From positions 8,890,501 through 8,954,500 of the forward strand of contig NZ_CP073720.1 of assembly GCF_025137375.1 (NCBI RefSeq): a stretch of 64,000 nt of DNA, written 5' to 3'. Positions 63,142-64,000 of this stretch are shown in pieces (the first letter of the stretch is position 1; each line of letters opens with the position of its first letter). The DNA is from Dactylosporangium fulvum. GTDB taxonomy: Bacteria; Actinomycetota; Actinomycetes; Mycobacteriales; Micromonosporaceae. The position numbers and the translations under genes were made by a program. The notes under the pieces are model-generated. The model saw only the letters and a list, made by a program, of their open reading frames with translations. It made no database searches and had not been told where the DNA came from.

Positions 63142-63765
63142 CTATCCGATGAGGCCATTTCCGGCGGCACGATGCCAGGCAGAGCCATATGCGCAGGCCA
63201 GAGCCGTCCATGGACCGGAAATTCGGACATCGACAAAGTCTCCGGCTGCCTCACCCACGAAGCCCATCCGGACGACACCCTGGACGAGACGCTGCGAGAC
63301 GGGTATGTGCCTGCCGTCGTCCGTGGTGACCACGATCGGCACATGGTCGAGAAGGGCGTCCCGGAGCATCCGCGAGCCGACGGCCCGCCCGCCGACCCCC
63401 TCGGCCGCGGCGGTCCGGACGGTCTGCGCGGCGGCCGCGCCGACCCGGCGGACGTCGGCGGCGGGGATCCGCTCGACGACCTCACCGGCGCCGAACGGAA
63501 TCGACCAACGCCAATCAGTGTCCCGCGATGCGGGAAGCTCGCCGTCAAGACGGGTGAGCAGGTCGGCGCCGAGCACGGTCCGGTCCTGACGCAGTGTGCC
63601 CCGGACGCCGCGGCTCACCAGTACACCCCACGGAAGACGGGACCACAGCGCCACCGCGCCCTCCTCCGCGGGCCGCAACCGGACGAGCGCACCGGGGTCC
63701 AGCCGGACCGCCCGGGTGACGAACGCCCGGGCGTCGGAGAGGCTGGAGCCGGCTAGCCAAGCCAC
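63142..63765 (-). CDS. Unknown actinobacterial protein
   Basis: A 207-residue protein starting at a GTG that overlaps the thioesterase stop by 13 bases. It has no membrane helix. A typical segment reads WLAGSSLSDARAFVTRAVRL, then RLPWGVLVSRGVRGTLRQDR and WRWSIPFGAGEVVERIPAAD. The domain is not recognised. Its coupling to the thioesterase suggests a shared process. Confidence 0.72.
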   Translation of the reverse strand: MAWLAGSSLSDARAFVTRAVRLDPGALVRLRPAEEGAVALWSRLPWGVLVSRGVRGTLRQDRTVLGADLLTRLDGELPASRDTDWRWSIPFGAGEVVERIPAADVRRVGAAAAQTVRTAAAEGVGGRAVGSRMLRDALLDHVPIVVTTDDGRHIPVSQRLVQGVVRMGFVGEAAGDFVDVRISGPWTALACAYGSAWHRAAGNGLIG

Positions 63766-64000
63766 GGCGAGAGGAACTCCCGCTCGATGTCCTTGACCCG
63801 GCGGGGCCGGCCGGCCTGCAGGTCGAAGGGCACGCACACAGTGCGCGCGCGGGACGCGATCTCGTCGCCGTCGAAAAGCTCGTAGGCGACGACGAGCCGG
63901 CTCGCCTTGATCTCCTCGATCCACAGCTCGATGCGGACCGGATCGCCGTAGTCGATCGGACGCAGATAGTCGATCTCATGACGTGAGATGACGATGCCGC
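63753..64000 (-). CDS. Acyl-CoA thioesterase (hotdog fold), N-terminus beyond right edge
   Basis: The C-terminal 82 codons of a YbgC/FadM-type thioesterase are present: SRHEIDYLRPIDYGDPVRIE, then LVVAYELFDGDEIASRARTV and PRRVKDIEREFLSPWLG. The rest lies beyond the right edge. The hotdog pattern is clear; substrate cannot be judged. Confidence 0.82.
   Translation of the reverse strand, partial: GIVISRHEIDYLRPIDYGDPVRIELWIEEIKASRLVVAYELFDGDEIASRARTVCVPFDLQAGRPRRVKDIEREFLSPWLG

Overview
The window looks like chromosomal DNA from a high-GC actinobacterium, most likely a member of the Micromonosporaceae (an Actinoplanes- or Dactylosporangium-like genus). The support is a GC content of roughly 70 percent, many GTG and TTG starts, GTGA and ATGA stop/start overlaps, a CIRCE-controlled hrcA-dnaJ pair, a single-chain glycyl-tRNA synthetase, an actinobacterial c-di-AMP (ydaO) riboswitch, and the gene order. 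The family-level call is inference. I see no rRNA, tRNA, CRISPR array, prophage or complete insertion sequence.

A conserved housekeeping backbone runs along the minus strand from right to left: lepA, hemW, hrcA, dnaJ, rsmE, a HIT protein, phoH, ybeY, a CorC-like protein, a cytidine-deaminase-like protein, era, recO, uppS, glyS, dgt and dnaG. This is the order known from mycobacteria and streptomycetes. Accessory genes, mostly on the plus strand, sit between the backbone genes.

Layout from left to right. 1-5 kb: dnaG (cut by the edge), a SanA/YdcF-like protein, a polyprenyl-synthase homologue with an eroded first metal motif, and a secreted lysozyme-like hydrolase behind a c-di-AMP riboswitch. 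5-9 kb: a flavin reductase, dgt, an AI-2E-type permease and a VOC protein, tightly overlapped. 9.3-11.7 kb: a four-gene Roadblock/DUF4388 cassette. 11.7-14.4 kb: ppdK. 14.4-16 kb: a gene-free tract of tandem repeats and palindromes. 16-23.6 kb: dusB, a zinc-finger membrane protein, a 164-bp MITE-like palindrome that supplies the stop codons of both flanking genes, cobF, a fused methyltransferase, a phosphatase/DUF1980/permease operon and an XdhC-like protein. 23.7-29 kb: glyS, then a Zur-box zinc ABC operon (znuC, znuB, SmtB-like sensor). 29-37 kb: an acyl-CoA dehydrogenase, a hydrolase, a TPP-riboswitch ykoEDC thiamine-precursor ECF transporter and an exported PHP-domain protein. 37-38.3 kb: gene-free tandem repeats. 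38.3-54.5 kb: the uppS-to-hrcA backbone, interrupted by an orphan FHA-FtsK/SpoIIIE protein, two gene remnants, a MarR regulator, a double-VOC protein and a serine hydrolase. 54.7-64 kb: a DUF4870 protein, hemW, a crotonase, a second lysozyme-like protein, a PhyH dioxygenase, a GlsB-like protein, a NUDIX hydrolase, lepA, a YbjN protein, an unknown protein and a cut thioesterase.

Functionally, the backbone serves replication priming, nucleotide control, ribosome maturation, translation, heat shock and isoprenoid-carrier synthesis. The accessory genes add metal and vitamin acquisition (zinc, HMP/thiamine, cobalamin), cell-wall remodelling under c-di-AMP, and a Roadblock signalling cassette. The features that most deserve follow-up are the Roadblock cassette, the stop-codon-donating palindrome, the dispersed hairpins with a shared loop, and the two non-coding tandem-repeat tracts.
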